From positions 1-35,215 of the forward strand of contig NZ_SMKR01000067.1 of assembly GCF_004348725.1 (NCBI RefSeq): a DNA stretch of 35,215 bases, in the 5' to 3' direction. This document shows positions 24,635 through 32,438 of the stretch, in pieces (position 1 is the stretch's first letter; every line of letters starts with the position of its first letter). This stretch comes from Kribbella turkmenica. Lineage in GTDB: Bacteria > Actinomycetota > Actinomycetes > Propionibacteriales > Kribbellaceae. The notes beneath the pieces are model-generated. The model ran no database searches and was not told the DNA's origin. It saw nothing but the letters and a program-made list of their open reading frames with translations. Position numbers and translations under genes: made by a program.

Positions 24635-26019
24635 TGTTCATCGGCGGCGCCTGGCGGGAGGCCTCGGACGGCCGGACGATCGACGTACTCGACCCGGCGA
24701 CCGAGCAGCTCGTCGCCCAGGTCCCGAACGCCTCGGACGCCGACCTGGACGACGCCCTCGCCGCGGCCGCGGCCGGTTTCGAGGTCTGGCGTCGTACGCC
24801 GCCCGCCGACAGAGCCGAGGTCCTCGACCGGGCCGGCCGGCTCCTGATCGAGCGGTCGTCGGCCATCGCCGCCGTGCTGACCGAAGAGCAAGGCAAACCG
24901 GTCGCCGAGGCCGAGGCGGAGGTCAGGCAGTCGGCGGAGTACTTGAGCTGGTTCGCCGGTGAGGCGGTCCGGTCCTACGGGCGGTTGCTGCCCACGGGAC
25001 CGGGCCACCGGGCCTGGGTCGAGCGGCGGCCGATCGGACCGGTCGCCGCCTTCACCGCCTGGAACTTCCCGGCGTCACTGCCCGCCCGCAAGCTCGCGCC
25101 GGCGGTCGCGTACGGCTGCAGCATCATCGTCTGCCCGGCGATCGAGGCGCCGCGGACCGCGGCCGGGCTCGTCCGGGCGTTGGCGGACGCAGGTGTGCCC
25201 GACGGCGTGGTCAACCTGGTCACGGGGGACCCGCCGCGGGTCAGTGAGCGGCTCATCGGCTCCGGCGCGATCGCGAAGGTCACGCTGACCGGCTCGGTTC
25301 CGGTCGGGCAGACGCTGGTGCGGTTGTCGGCGGAGCGGCTGCAGCCGTTGACGCTCGAGCTCGGCGGTCACGCGCCTGTGCTGGTGTTCGACGACCTGTC
25401 CGACGAGCAGCTCGGCCGGACCGCGGACGCGGTGGTCCGGGCGAAGTTCCGCAACGCCGGCCAGGTCTGCATCTCGCCGAGCCGGATCTTCGTGCAGCGG
25501 TCGATGGTGGACGACTTCGTCGCCGCGGTGATCGAGCGCGTCGACGGGCTGGAGATCGGCCCGCTGGCGAACGCCCGCCGGCGGGAGGCGGTCGCTGAGT
25601 TGGTCCACAGCAGCCGGGCGAAGGTTCACTGCGGGGGAGTGAAGCCCGACGGCCCCGGGTTCTTCTATCCGCCGACCGTGCTGACCGACCTCCCGGCCGA
25701 CGCCGCGGTCCTCCGGGACGAGCCGTTCGGGCCGATCATGCCGATCCTGCCGTTCGACGGACTCGAGGACGGCATCGCGCAGGCGAACGCCGTGCCGTAC
25801 GGCTTGGCGGCGTACGTCTTCACCGCCGACCTGCAACGCGCCGACGTGGCGGTCGCCGGGCTGGAAGCGGGCATGATCGGTGTCAACGAGGTGGCCCTGG
25901 CGTCGGCGGCCTCGCCGTTCGGCGGGGTGAAGCTGTCCGGGTACGGCAGAGAGGGTGGCACCGAGAGCCTGGAGGCGTACACGGTGGCTACCGCGGTGAC
26001 GACGAAAGGAGCTCCATGA
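24634..26019 (+). CDS. Aldehyde dehydrogenase, probably 2-oxoglutarate semialdehyde dehydrogenase
   Basis: 461-aa NAD(P)-dependent ALDH superfamily member. Catalytic C279 lies in FRNAGQVCISPSR, general base E242 in LTLELGGHAP, and the cofactor region includes AAFTAWNFPASLPARKLAPA and VTLTGSVPVG. The C-terminal AASPFGGVKLSGYGREGG is of the succinate/glutarate-semialdehyde type. With the two dehydratases that follow, oxidation of 2,5-dioxopentanoate to 2-oxoglutarate (the last Weimberg step) is the best fit; sequence alone does not separate it from succinate-semialdehyde or aldose dehydrogenase. It overlaps both neighbours by 1-4 nt. At 461 aa it is slightly shorter than most relatives. Confidence 0.88.
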   Translation: MFIGGAWREASDGRTIDVLDPATEQLVAQVPNASDADLDDALAAAAAGFEVWRRTPPADRAEVLDRAGRLLIERSSAIAAVLTEEQGKPVAEAEAEVRQSAEYLSWFAGEAVRSYGRLLPTGPGHRAWVERRPIGPVAAFTAWNFPASLPARKLAPAVAYGCSIIVCPAIEAPRTAAGLVRALADAGVPDGVVNLVTGDPPRVSERLIGSGAIAKVTLTGSVPVGQTLVRLSAERLQPLTLELGGHAPVLVFDDLSDEQLGRTADAVVRAKFRNAGQVCISPSRIFVQRSMVDDFVAAVIERVDGLEIGPLANARRREAVAELVHSSRAKVHCGGVKPDGPGFFYPPTVLTDLPADAAVLRDEPFGPIMPILPFDGLEDGIAQANAVPYGLAAYVFTADLQRADVAVAGLEAGMIGVNEVALASAASPFGGVKLSGYGREGGTESLEAYTVATAVTTKGAP

Positions 26020-26900
26020 CGTTGGATCCCGGGGTGTGGGGTGTGCTGGCGACACCGCTCACGGCGGACGGTTCGGCGATCGACGCCGAGTCGCTGTCCC
26101 GGCAGGTCAGGCACTACGAATCGATCGGCGCGACCGGGCTGACCGTGCTCGGGGTGTTCGGCGAAGCGGCCCGGCTCACCCCGGCGGAGCGCCGTACTGT
26201 CGTCGAGACGGTGGTCGGCTCGGGGGAGCTGCCCCTGGTGGTCGGCGTCAGCACACTCGCACTGGAGGAAGTCTGCGCTGAGGCCGCGAACGTCCTGCCC
26301 GTGGTCGGCTCGCGGCTCGCCGGGCTCATGGTGCAGGTGAACTCCGTCGATCCTGATGCTCTGAGCAAGCACCTGAACGCCGTTGCCGACCGCACCGAAT
26401 GTCCGCTGGTCGTCCAGGACTACCCGGTGATCAGCGGCGTCCGGATCGCCACCGCCGACCTGGTGGCCGCCGTACGCACGGTGCCTGCTGTTGTCGCGGT
26501 GAAGTCCGAGTCCTCGCCGAGCCCGCCGGCGGTCGCCGAGCTGGCGGCCGGGCTCGACGTACCGATCTTCGGTGGCCTCGGCGGGACTTGCCTGCTCGAT
26601 GAACTGGCCGTTGGCGCGGCCGGTGCGATGACCGGCTTCTCCGTTCCGGAAGGTCTGCTGGCGTGCGTCGGTGCCTTCAGGGAGGGTGGGTTCGAGGCGG
26701 CTCACGACGTCTGGCGCGACTACCTTCCACTGGTCAACTTCGAGTTCCAGGCGGCGATCGCGCTCGGGCTGCGGAAACGCAGCCTGGTGCTTCGCGGCCT
26801 GATCGCGTACGACGCGGTGCGGCCGCCGGCCGCGGTACCGCCGGCGAGCATGCTGCGGTTGCTCGAAGAGCACCTCCGCCGGACGCCGGGTGTGTCATGA
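26016..26900 (+). CDS. DHDPS/NAL-family enzyme, probably 2-keto-3-deoxypentonate dehydratase
   Basis: 294-aa class I aldolase-fold (TIM barrel) protein. Schiff-base lysine K163 lies in VVAVKSESSP and Y136 in VQDYPVISG, close to the E. coli DapA positions K161 and Y133. The N-terminal part has GVWGVLATPLTADGSAID and GVFGEAARLTPAERR. A dapA role is unlikely in this context. Between a pentonate dehydratase and a semialdehyde dehydrogenase, removal of water from 2-keto-3-deoxypentonate to 2-oxoglutarate semialdehyde is the expected step (L-KDA dehydratases belong to this family). An aldolase giving pyruvate plus glycolaldehyde is the main alternative. Overlaps both neighbours by 4 nt. Confidence 0.85.
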   Translation: MTLDPGVWGVLATPLTADGSAIDAESLSRQVRHYESIGATGLTVLGVFGEAARLTPAERRTVVETVVGSGELPLVVGVSTLALEEVCAEAANVLPVVGSRLAGLMVQVNSVDPDALSKHLNAVADRTECPLVVQDYPVISGVRIATADLVAAVRTVPAVVAVKSESSPSPPAVAELAAGLDVPIFGGLGGTCLLDELAVGAAGAMTGFSVPEGLLACVGAFREGGFEAAHDVWRDYLPLVNFEFQAAIALGLRKRSLVLRGLIAYDAVRPPAAVPPASMLRLLEEHLRRTPGVS

Positions 26901-28582
26901 GCGGGATCTATCGCGGGCTGGTCAGCTACGGCGACCGGGACTTCTCCCGCTTCCTGCGGCGGGCGTTCCTGCACGCGAGCGGCCGGTCACCGGAGTCGCT
27001 CGACCGGCCCGTGGTCGGCATCGCCACGTCCACCAGCGACTTCAATCCTTGTCACCGGCAACAACCCGAGCTGGTGCGGTCGGTGGCCCGCGGCATCGTC
27101 GCGGCCGGCGGGCTGCCGATGGAGTTCCCGACCATCTCGCTGGGGGAGAGCTTCCTCGAGCCGACCGCGATGGTTTACCGCAACCTGATGGCGATGGACG
27201 TCGAGGAGCTCGTCCGGGCCCAGCCGATGGACGCCGTCGTCCTCGTCGGCGGTTGCGACAAGACCGTGCCCGCCCAGCTGATGGGCGCGTTCTCGGCCGG
27301 CCGCCCGGCGATCCAGCTCGTCACCGGTCCGATGTCGACCGGCCGGTATCAGGGCGAGCGGCTCGGCGCGTGCACCGACTGCAGGTGGTTCTGGGCGCGC
27401 TATCGCGCCGGAGAGGTTTCCGAGACCGAGATCGGCCAGGTGGAGCGCAACCTGGCCACCACTGCGGGCACCTGCGCGGTGATGGGTACGGCCTCCACGA
27501 TGGCCTGCATCGTGGAGGCTCTCGGCATGGCGTTGCCCGACAGCGCCGCCGCGCCTGCTGTACATGCGGACCGCTTGCGCATCGGTGAGGCAACCGGTGC
27601 GGCTGCCGTGTCGATCGCCCTCGCGGAGCGCACCCCTGACCAGATCGTCACCGCTGCGTCGGTCCGCAACGCCCTGCGCGTGCTTCTGGCCATTGGCGGG
27701 TCGACCAATGCACTGATCCACCTGACTGCCATGGCCGGCCGGCTGGGGTTGCCGGTCGATCCGGACGAGCTGAACGAATTGAGTGAGACCACACCGGTGC
27801 TGGTGGAGCTCAAACCGACAGGTGCGAACTACATGGAGGATCTCCATGCGTCCGGCGGGCTACCCGCCGTACTACACGAGTTGAGGGACCTCCTGGACTT
27901 GTCCGCCCTCACAGTGACGGGCGAGACGCTGGGCGAGCGGCTCGGTGCGGGGCCTAGCTGGGTGGACCGGGAAGTCGTGCGACCACTCAGCGAACCGAGT
28001 CGCGAGAAGGGCGGACTGGTATGGCTGCGGGGCTCCCTGGCTCCGTCCGGCGCGCTGATCAAGCGATCCGCAGCTGATCCCGCTCTGTTCGAGACCACGG
28101 GTCGTGCAGTCGTCTTCACCTCGTTGGAGGACCTCGCGGCCCGGGTCGACGATCCGGAGCTCGACGTGCGGCCGGACGACGTACTCGTGCTGCAGAACGC
28201 CGGACCGCTGGGCGCCGGCATGCCCGAGGCGGGCTATCTGCCGATCCCGGCGAAGCTGGCGCGGGCCGGCGTCCGCGACATGGTCCGCATCTCCGACGCC
28301 CGCATGAGTGGTACGGCGTACGGCACGATCGTGCTCCACGTGACGCCGGAGGCGGCCCTCGGCGGCCCCTTGGCCCTCGTCCGGAACGGCGACCGGATCC
28401 GGCTCTCCGTATCCGAAGCCCGGCTGGACCTGCTGGTCCCGCCGGAGGAGCTGGACCGGCGCCGGGCGGATCTGCCGGCGCCCGGGACCCCGCCGGTGAC
28501 CGGCTACCGCAAGTTGTTCCGCGACCACGTTCTGGGAGCGGATCGCGGCTGCGATTTCGACTTCTGCCTGCCTGGCTCCTGA
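26897..28582 (+). CDS. IlvD/Edd-family dehydratase, probably pentonate (xylonate/arabinonate) dehydratase
   Basis: 561-aa Fe-S dehydratase. Cluster cysteines are C52 (DFNPCHRQQ), C120 (VGGCDKTVPAQLMG) and C193 (TAGTCAVMGTASTMACIVEALG); their spacings of 68 and 73 residues fit the family. LLAIGGSTNALIHLTAMAGR and a C-terminal RISDARMSGTAYGTIVLHV block, with the Ser/Ala region of the active site, complete it. It converts sugar acids to 2-keto-3-deoxy acids. Operon position favours xylonate or arabinonate over dihydroxyvalerate (IlvD) or 6-phosphogluconate (Edd). The ATG overlaps the preceding stop by 4 nt, and it ends the operon. Confidence 0.9.
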   Translation: MSGIYRGLVSYGDRDFSRFLRRAFLHASGRSPESLDRPVVGIATSTSDFNPCHRQQPELVRSVARGIVAAGGLPMEFPTISLGESFLEPTAMVYRNLMAMDVEELVRAQPMDAVVLVGGCDKTVPAQLMGAFSAGRPAIQLVTGPMSTGRYQGERLGACTDCRWFWARYRAGEVSETEIGQVERNLATTAGTCAVMGTASTMACIVEALGMALPDSAAAPAVHADRLRIGEATGAAAVSIALAERTPDQIVTAASVRNALRVLLAIGGSTNALIHLTAMAGRLGLPVDPDELNELSETTPVLVELKPTGANYMEDLHASGGLPAVLHELRDLLDLSALTVTGETLGERLGAGPSWVDREVVRPLSEPSREKGGLVWLRGSLAPSGALIKRSAADPALFETTGRAVVFTSLEDLAARVDDPELDVRPDDVLVLQNAGPLGAGMPEAGYLPIPAKLARAGVRDMVRISDARMSGTAYGTIVLHVTPEAALGGPLALVRNGDRIRLSVSEARLDLLVPPEELDRRRADLPAPGTPPVTGYRKLFRDHVLGADRGCDFDFCLPGS

Positions 28583-28709
28583 CCGTCCGGGCCGCCGTAG
28601 TTTGCTCCTCCGCAAGCCCGTTCCGATGGCGCCACGCGGGACTACACGGGGCCGCGCGGATGTTGGAACACAGTGAGGAGTCCGGGACGCGCCCGACAAC
28701 TTGGCGTTC

Positions 28710-28739
28710 TTGCAAACTGTCGGAGCAGCGATCTAGGAT
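28710..28739 (+). promoter_or_regulatory. Promoter of nrdR-nrdJ
   Basis: TTGCAA (28710-28715) and TAGGAT (28734-28739) are 18 bp apart, a good sigma-70-class promoter, with the start expected near 28746. A palindrome with arms ATCTAGG (28731-28737) and CCTAGAT (28741-28747) overlaps the -10. The gap from 28583 to here holds no gene or other clear signal. Confidence 0.65.
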
Positions 28740-28785
28740 CCCTAGATGTAGTGGTTACACGGGTGTAATTTTCCACAGGTAGTGG
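28739..28785 (+). promoter_or_regulatory. Pair of NrdR-like boxes upstream of nrdR
   Basis: TCCCTAGATGTAGTGG (28739-28754) and TTTCCACAGGTAGTGG (28770-28785) share 11 of 16 positions and are exactly 31 bp apart, three helical turns, as in known NrdR box pairs. The first also resembles the ACACwATATAwTGTGT-type consensus in its core. Overlap with the -10 and start region implies repression by NrdR itself. Confidence 0.65.
28755..28768. repeat. Palindrome filling the gap between the NrdR-like boxes
   Basis: TTACAC-GG-GTGTAA is a perfect inverted repeat with a 2-bp centre. It occupies almost exactly the spacer between the two boxes. A second TTACAC follows at 28789-28794. Confidence 0.55.
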
Positions 28786-28821
28786 TCAGTTACACACAAG
28801 TTGTCCCCAAGCTGGTCCACA
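28769..28821 (+). promoter_or_regulatory. Three near-DnaA boxes in the nrdR leader
   Basis: TTTTCCACA (28769-28777), TTGTCCCCA (28801-28809) and TGGTCCACA (28813-28821) each differ by one base from the actinobacterial DnaA box TTGTCCACA, all on the same strand, within 53 bp. The first overlaps the second NrdR-like box. Confidence 0.4.
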
Positions 28822-28861
28822 GGTCGCCCTCCTGGCGGCCTCACGGGAGGAGTGATTCGTC

Positions 28862-29356
28862 GTGCACTGTCCGTATTGCCGGCACGCCGACTCCCGGGTC
28901 GTGGACAGCCGGGTGGCCGAGGACGGCGGAGCGATCCGCCGCCGCCGGCAGTGCCCGGTCTGCGAGAAGCGGTTCACCACGGTGGAGCAGATGCAGCTCA
29001 CGGTGGTGAAGCGCTCCGGCGCGACCGAGCCGTTCAGCCGGGAGAAGGTCATCAACGGAGTCGGCAAGGCCTGCAAGGGCCGGCCGGTGGACGTCGACGC
29101 ACTGGCCCGGCTGGGCCAGCGGGTCGAGGACGCGCTCAAGGCGAGCGGCTCGCCGGAGGTGCCCGCGCACGAGGTCGGACTCGCGATCCTCGGGCCGCTG
29201 CGGGAGCTCGACGAGGTCGCCTACCTGCGGTTCGCGAGCGTCTACCGCCAGTTCGAGTCCGCGGACGACTTCGAGACGGAGATCGCGCTGCTGCGGGCGG
29301 AGAAGGAGCCGGAAGGCACCGAGCCGCGCCCGCTGAGGCCGACCCAGCAGACGTAA
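28862..29356 (+). CDS. nrdR: Ribonucleotide reductase repressor NrdR
   Basis: 164-aa nucleotide-sensing repressor. The N-terminal zinc ribbon uses C3, C6, C31 and C34 ([30 protein letters not shown]). An ATP-cone follows (about 46-136, [20 protein letters not shown] to [17 protein letters not shown]), which reads ATP/dATP. GTG 28862 has GGGAGGAG at 28845-28852. The gene is followed by nrdJ after 92 bp and both are presumably controlled by the two NrdR-like boxes upstream. Confidence 0.97.
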   Translation: MHCPYCRHADSRVVDSRVAEDGGAIRRRRQCPVCEKRFTTVEQMQLTVVKRSGATEPFSREKVINGVGKACKGRPVDVDALARLGQRVEDALKASGSPEVPAHEVGLAILGPLRELDEVAYLRFASVYRQFESADDFETEIALLRAEKEPEGTEPRPLRPTQQT

Positions 29357-29400
29357 ATCGGGGAACCTGCAACACCTGGCGTTACGCAGTACTCAACGGG

Positions 29401-29418
29401 GCGGTCCCGACAGACCGC
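29401..29418 (+). other. Small hairpin between nrdR and nrdJ
   Basis: GCGGTC (29401-29406) pairs with GACCGC (29413-29418) over 6 nt. It could set the relative level of the two products by partial termination or processing; evidence is structural only. Confidence 0.35.
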
Positions 29419-29448
29419 GGCAGTACAGACACAGGGCGAGGAGCAACC

Positions 29449-32340
29449 ATGACAGAGACGGTGACCGGCCACTCGGGGTCGACCAAGAGGTCGGCGGCCG
29501 GGTTCCGCGGGCGGAAGAACGCGCCCACGGGACTCACCATCGAGCGCATCTTCACGACCGAGGGAGTACACCCGTACGACGAGGTGACGTGGGAGCGCCG
29601 CGACGTCGTCCAGCAGAACTGGAAGACCGGTGAGACCGTCTTCGAGCAGCGCGGGGTCGAGTTCCCCGACTACTGGAGCGTGAACGCGTCCACCATCGTG
29701 ACGACGAAGTACTTCCGCGGCGCGGTCGGGCACGACAACCGCGAGTGGAGCCTCAGGCAGCTGCTCGACCGGGTGGTCAAGACCTACCGCAAGGCCGGTG
29801 AGGAGCACGGCTACTTCGCCACCCCGGCCGACGCGGAGGTGTTCGAGCACGAGATCACCTGGATGCTGCTGCACCAGTACTTCAGCTTCAACTCGCCGGT
29901 CTGGTTCAACGTCGGCACGTCCTCGCCGCAGCAGGTGTCGGCCTGCTTCATCCTCGCCGTGGACGACTCGATGGACTCGATCCTGAACTGGTACAAGGAA
30001 GAGGGCCTGATCTTCAAGGGCGGCTCCGGCGCCGGCCTGAACCTGTCCCGGATCCGCTCGTCCAAGGAACTGCTGCAGTCCTCCGGCGGCACGGCCTCCG
30101 GCCCGGTCTCGTTCATGCGCGGCGCGGACGCGTCCGCCGGCACGATCAAGTCCGGCGGTGCCACCCGGCGGGCGGCCAAGATGGTCGTGCTCGACGTCGA
30201 CCACCCGGACATCGAGGAGTTCGTCGAGACCAAGATGCGCGAGGAGGAGAAAATCCGCGTCCTGCGCGACGCGGGCTTCGACATGGACCTCGGCGGCCGT
30301 GACATCACCTCGGTGCAGTACCAGAACGCGAACAACTCCGTCCGGGTCACCGACGAGTTCATGCGCGCGGTCGAGGACAAGGGCGAGTTCGGGCTGCGGG
30401 CGCGGCTGGACAACTCGGTGATCGAGACCGTCGACGCGCGGGAGCTGTTCGACAAGATCTCCCAGGCCGCGTGGGCCTGCGCCGACCCGGGGCTGCAGTA
30501 CGACGACACCATCAACGACTGGCACACGACCCCGGAGACGGGCCGGATCACGGCGTCCAACCCGTGCTCGGAGTACATGCACCTGGACAACTCGTCCTGC
30601 AACCTGGCGTCGCTGAACCTGATGAAGTTCCTCCGCGACGACGACCTGTTCGACTCCGAGAAGTTCGTCAAGGCGGTCGAGCTGATCATCACCGCGATGG
30701 ACATCTCGATCTGCTTCGCCGACTTCCCGACCGAGGCGATCGGCGACACCACCCGCGCGTACCGGCAGCTGGGCATCGGCTACGCGAACCTCGGTGCGTT
30801 GCTTATGGCAACGGGACACGCATACGACTCCGACGGTGGTCGCGCACTGGCGGGCGCTATCACCTCGCTGATGACCGGTACGTCGTACAAGCGCTCCGCC
30901 GAGCTGGCCGGCGTCGTCGGCCCGTACGACGGCTTCGAGCGGAACAAGGACGCGCACACCCGGGTGATGCGCAAGCACGCGGCGGCCAACGACGCGATCC
31001 GCACCATGCACGAGATCGACAAGGACGTCCAGAAGCACGCCACCGCGGCGTGGGACGCGGTACTGAAGATCGGTGCGAAGAACGGCTGGCGCAACGCGCA
31101 GGCCTCGGTGCTCGCGCCGACCGGCACCATCGGCTTCATGATGGACTGCGACACCACCGGCATCGAGCCGGACTTCTCGCTGGTCAAGTTCAAGAAGCTG
31201 GTCGGCGGCGGCTCGATGCAGATCGTCAACCAGACGGTGCCGCGGGCGCTGCGGCAGTACAACTACACCGAGGAGACGATCGAGGCGATCGTCGAGTACA
31301 TCGCCGAGCACGGTCACGTGGTCGACGCACCCGGCCTGAAGCCGGAGCACTACGAGATCTTCGACACCGCGATGGGCGAGCGGGCAATCAAGCCGATGGG
31401 GCACGTGCGGATGATGGCGGCCGCGCAGCCGTTCCTGTCCGGCGCGATCTCGAAGACGGTGAACCTGCCGGAGACCGCGACGGTCGAGGAGATCGCCGAC
31501 GTCTACTTCCAGGGCTGGAAGCTCGGTCTGAAGGCGCTTGCGGTCTACCGCGACAACTGCAAGGTCGGCCAGCCGCTGGCCGACGGGAAGTCCGCGAAGA
31601 AGGCTGCCGCGCAGTCGGTCGAGCCGGCCGTCGCCGAGAAGATCGTCGAGAAGGTGATCGAGTACCGGCCGACCCGCAAGCGCCTGCCGAAGTCGCGGCC
31701 GTCGCGGACCACGTCGTTCTCGGTCGGCGGCGCCGAGGGGTACATGACCGCCGGCTCCTACCCGGACGACGGTCTGGGCGAGGTCTTCCTGAAGATGGGC
31801 AAGCAGGGTTCGACCCTGGCCGGGGTGATGGACGCCTTCTCGATCGCGATCTCGGTCGCGCTGCAGCACGGCGTACCGCTGGAGACCTACGTCCAGAAGT
31901 TCACGAACCTGAAGTTCGAGCCGGCCGGTCTGACCGACGATCCGGACGTCCGGATGGCGCAGTCGATCATGGACTACATCTTCCGCCGGCTGGCCCTGGA
32001 CTACCTGCCGTTCGACGAGCGGGCCGCGCTGGGCATCTACTCCGCGGAGGAGCGGTCCCGGCAGCTCGACACCGGCTCCTACGAGCCGGCCCCGGTCGAG
32101 GTCTCCGAGGCCGAGTCGCTGAAGTCCGTCGAGCCCGCGCCGGAGAAGCCGGCCGTGGCCGAGGCGGCGGCCGCGAAGCCGGTCGACACCCCCGAGGTCC
32201 GCACCACCGCCGAGATGTTCGAGCTCATCACCGGCACGTCGGTCGACGCCCCACTGTGCTTCACCTGCGGCACCAAGATGCGCCCGAGCGGCTCCTGCTA
32301 CGTCTGCGAGGGCTGCGGCAGCACCTCCGGCTGCAGCTGA
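29449..32340 (+). CDS. nrdJ: B12-dependent class II ribonucleotide reductase
   Basis: 963-aa adenosylcobalamin-dependent enzyme that makes deoxyribonucleotides with or without oxygen. The radical site is N371, C373 and E375 in NPCSEYMHLDNSSCNLASLNL read as two parts; the redox pair is C166 (VSACFILAVDDS) and C384, and the 11-residue C373-C384 spacing matches known NrdJ. VLAPTGTIGFMMDCDTTGIEP is the conserved finger-loop region. The tail ends in a Cys-rich CFTCGTKMRPSGSCYVC ribbon, which re-reduces the active site. ATG 29449 has GAGGAG at about 29438-29443; the longer frame to 28801 runs over nrdR and is not used. There is no N-terminal ATP-cone. Confidence 0.97.
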   Translation: MTETVTGHSGSTKRSAAGFRGRKNAPTGLTIERIFTTEGVHPYDEVTWERRDVVQQNWKTGETVFEQRGVEFPDYWSVNASTIVTTKYFRGAVGHDNREWSLRQLLDRVVKTYRKAGEEHGYFATPADAEVFEHEITWMLLHQYFSFNSPVWFNVGTSSPQQVSACFILAVDDSMDSILNWYKEEGLIFKGGSGAGLNLSRIRSSKELLQSSGGTASGPVSFMRGADASAGTIKSGGATRRAAKMVVLDVDHPDIEEFVETKMREEEKIRVLRDAGFDMDLGGRDITSVQYQNANNSVRVTDEFMRAVEDKGEFGLRARLDNSVIETVDARELFDKISQAAWACADPGLQYDDTINDWHTTPETGRITASNPCSEYMHLDNSSCNLASLNLMKFLRDDDLFDSEKFVKAVELIITAMDISICFADFPTEAIGDTTRAYRQLGIGYANLGALLMATGHAYDSDGGRALAGAITSLMTGTSYKRSAELAGVVGPYDGFERNKDAHTRVMRKHAAANDAIRTMHEIDKDVQKHATAAWDAVLKIGAKNGWRNAQASVLAPTGTIGFMMDCDTTGIEPDFSLVKFKKLVGGGSMQIVNQTVPRALRQYNYTEETIEAIVEYIAEHGHVVDAPGLKPEHYEIFDTAMGERAIKPMGHVRMMAAAQPFLSGAISKTVNLPETATVEEIADVYFQGWKLGLKALAVYRDNCKVGQPLADGKSAKKAAAQSVEPAVAEKIVEKVIEYRPTRKRLPKSRPSRTTSFSVGGAEGYMTAGSYPDDGLGEVFLKMGKQGSTLAGVMDAFSIAISVALQHGVPLETYVQKFTNLKFEPAGLTDDPDVRMAQSIMDYIFRRLALDYLPFDERAALGIYSAEERSRQLDTGSYEPAPVEVSEAESLKSVEPAPEKPAVAEAAAAKPVDTPEVRTTAEMFELITGTSVDAPLCFTCGTKMRPSGSCYVCEGCGSTSGCS

Positions 32341-32381
32341 CCGGCAGCCGACTGCGGTCGGTTCGCTAGCTGAAAGCGCCA

Positions 32382-32417
32382 CGGCCCCCGGGAACTTCCC
32401 ACTTTCCCCGGGGGCCG
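32382..32417 (+). terminator. Strong terminator after nrdJ
   Basis: Perfect 11-bp stem CGGCCCCCGGG (32382-32392) / CCCGGGGGCCG (32407-32417) with a 14-nt loop. A smaller hairpin, CCGAC / GTCGG (32348-32361), lies just after the nrdJ stop. Confidence 0.8.
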
Positions 32418-32426
32418 CAGCGCGTC

Positions 32427-32432
32427 TACCGT
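32427..32432 (+). promoter_or_regulatory. -10 element for the LuxR-type gene (leaderless)
   Basis: TACCGT fits TANNNT and ends 6 nt before GTG 32439, the usual layout of a leaderless actinobacterial start. It lies 9 bp after the nrdJ terminator. Confidence 0.5.
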
Positions 32433-32438
32433 CGAGCT

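Noticed and set aside
28769..28821. Replication origin suggested by clustered DnaA-like boxes
   Set aside because: Only three imperfect boxes, no dnaA, dnaN or parAB nearby and no AT-rich unwinding region.
28583..28861. Cobalamin riboswitch controlling the B12-dependent reductase
   Set aside because: I looked for a B12-box-like conserved core here and between nrdR and nrdJ and saw none; the space between promoter and nrdR (about 115 nt) is also too short for the full element.
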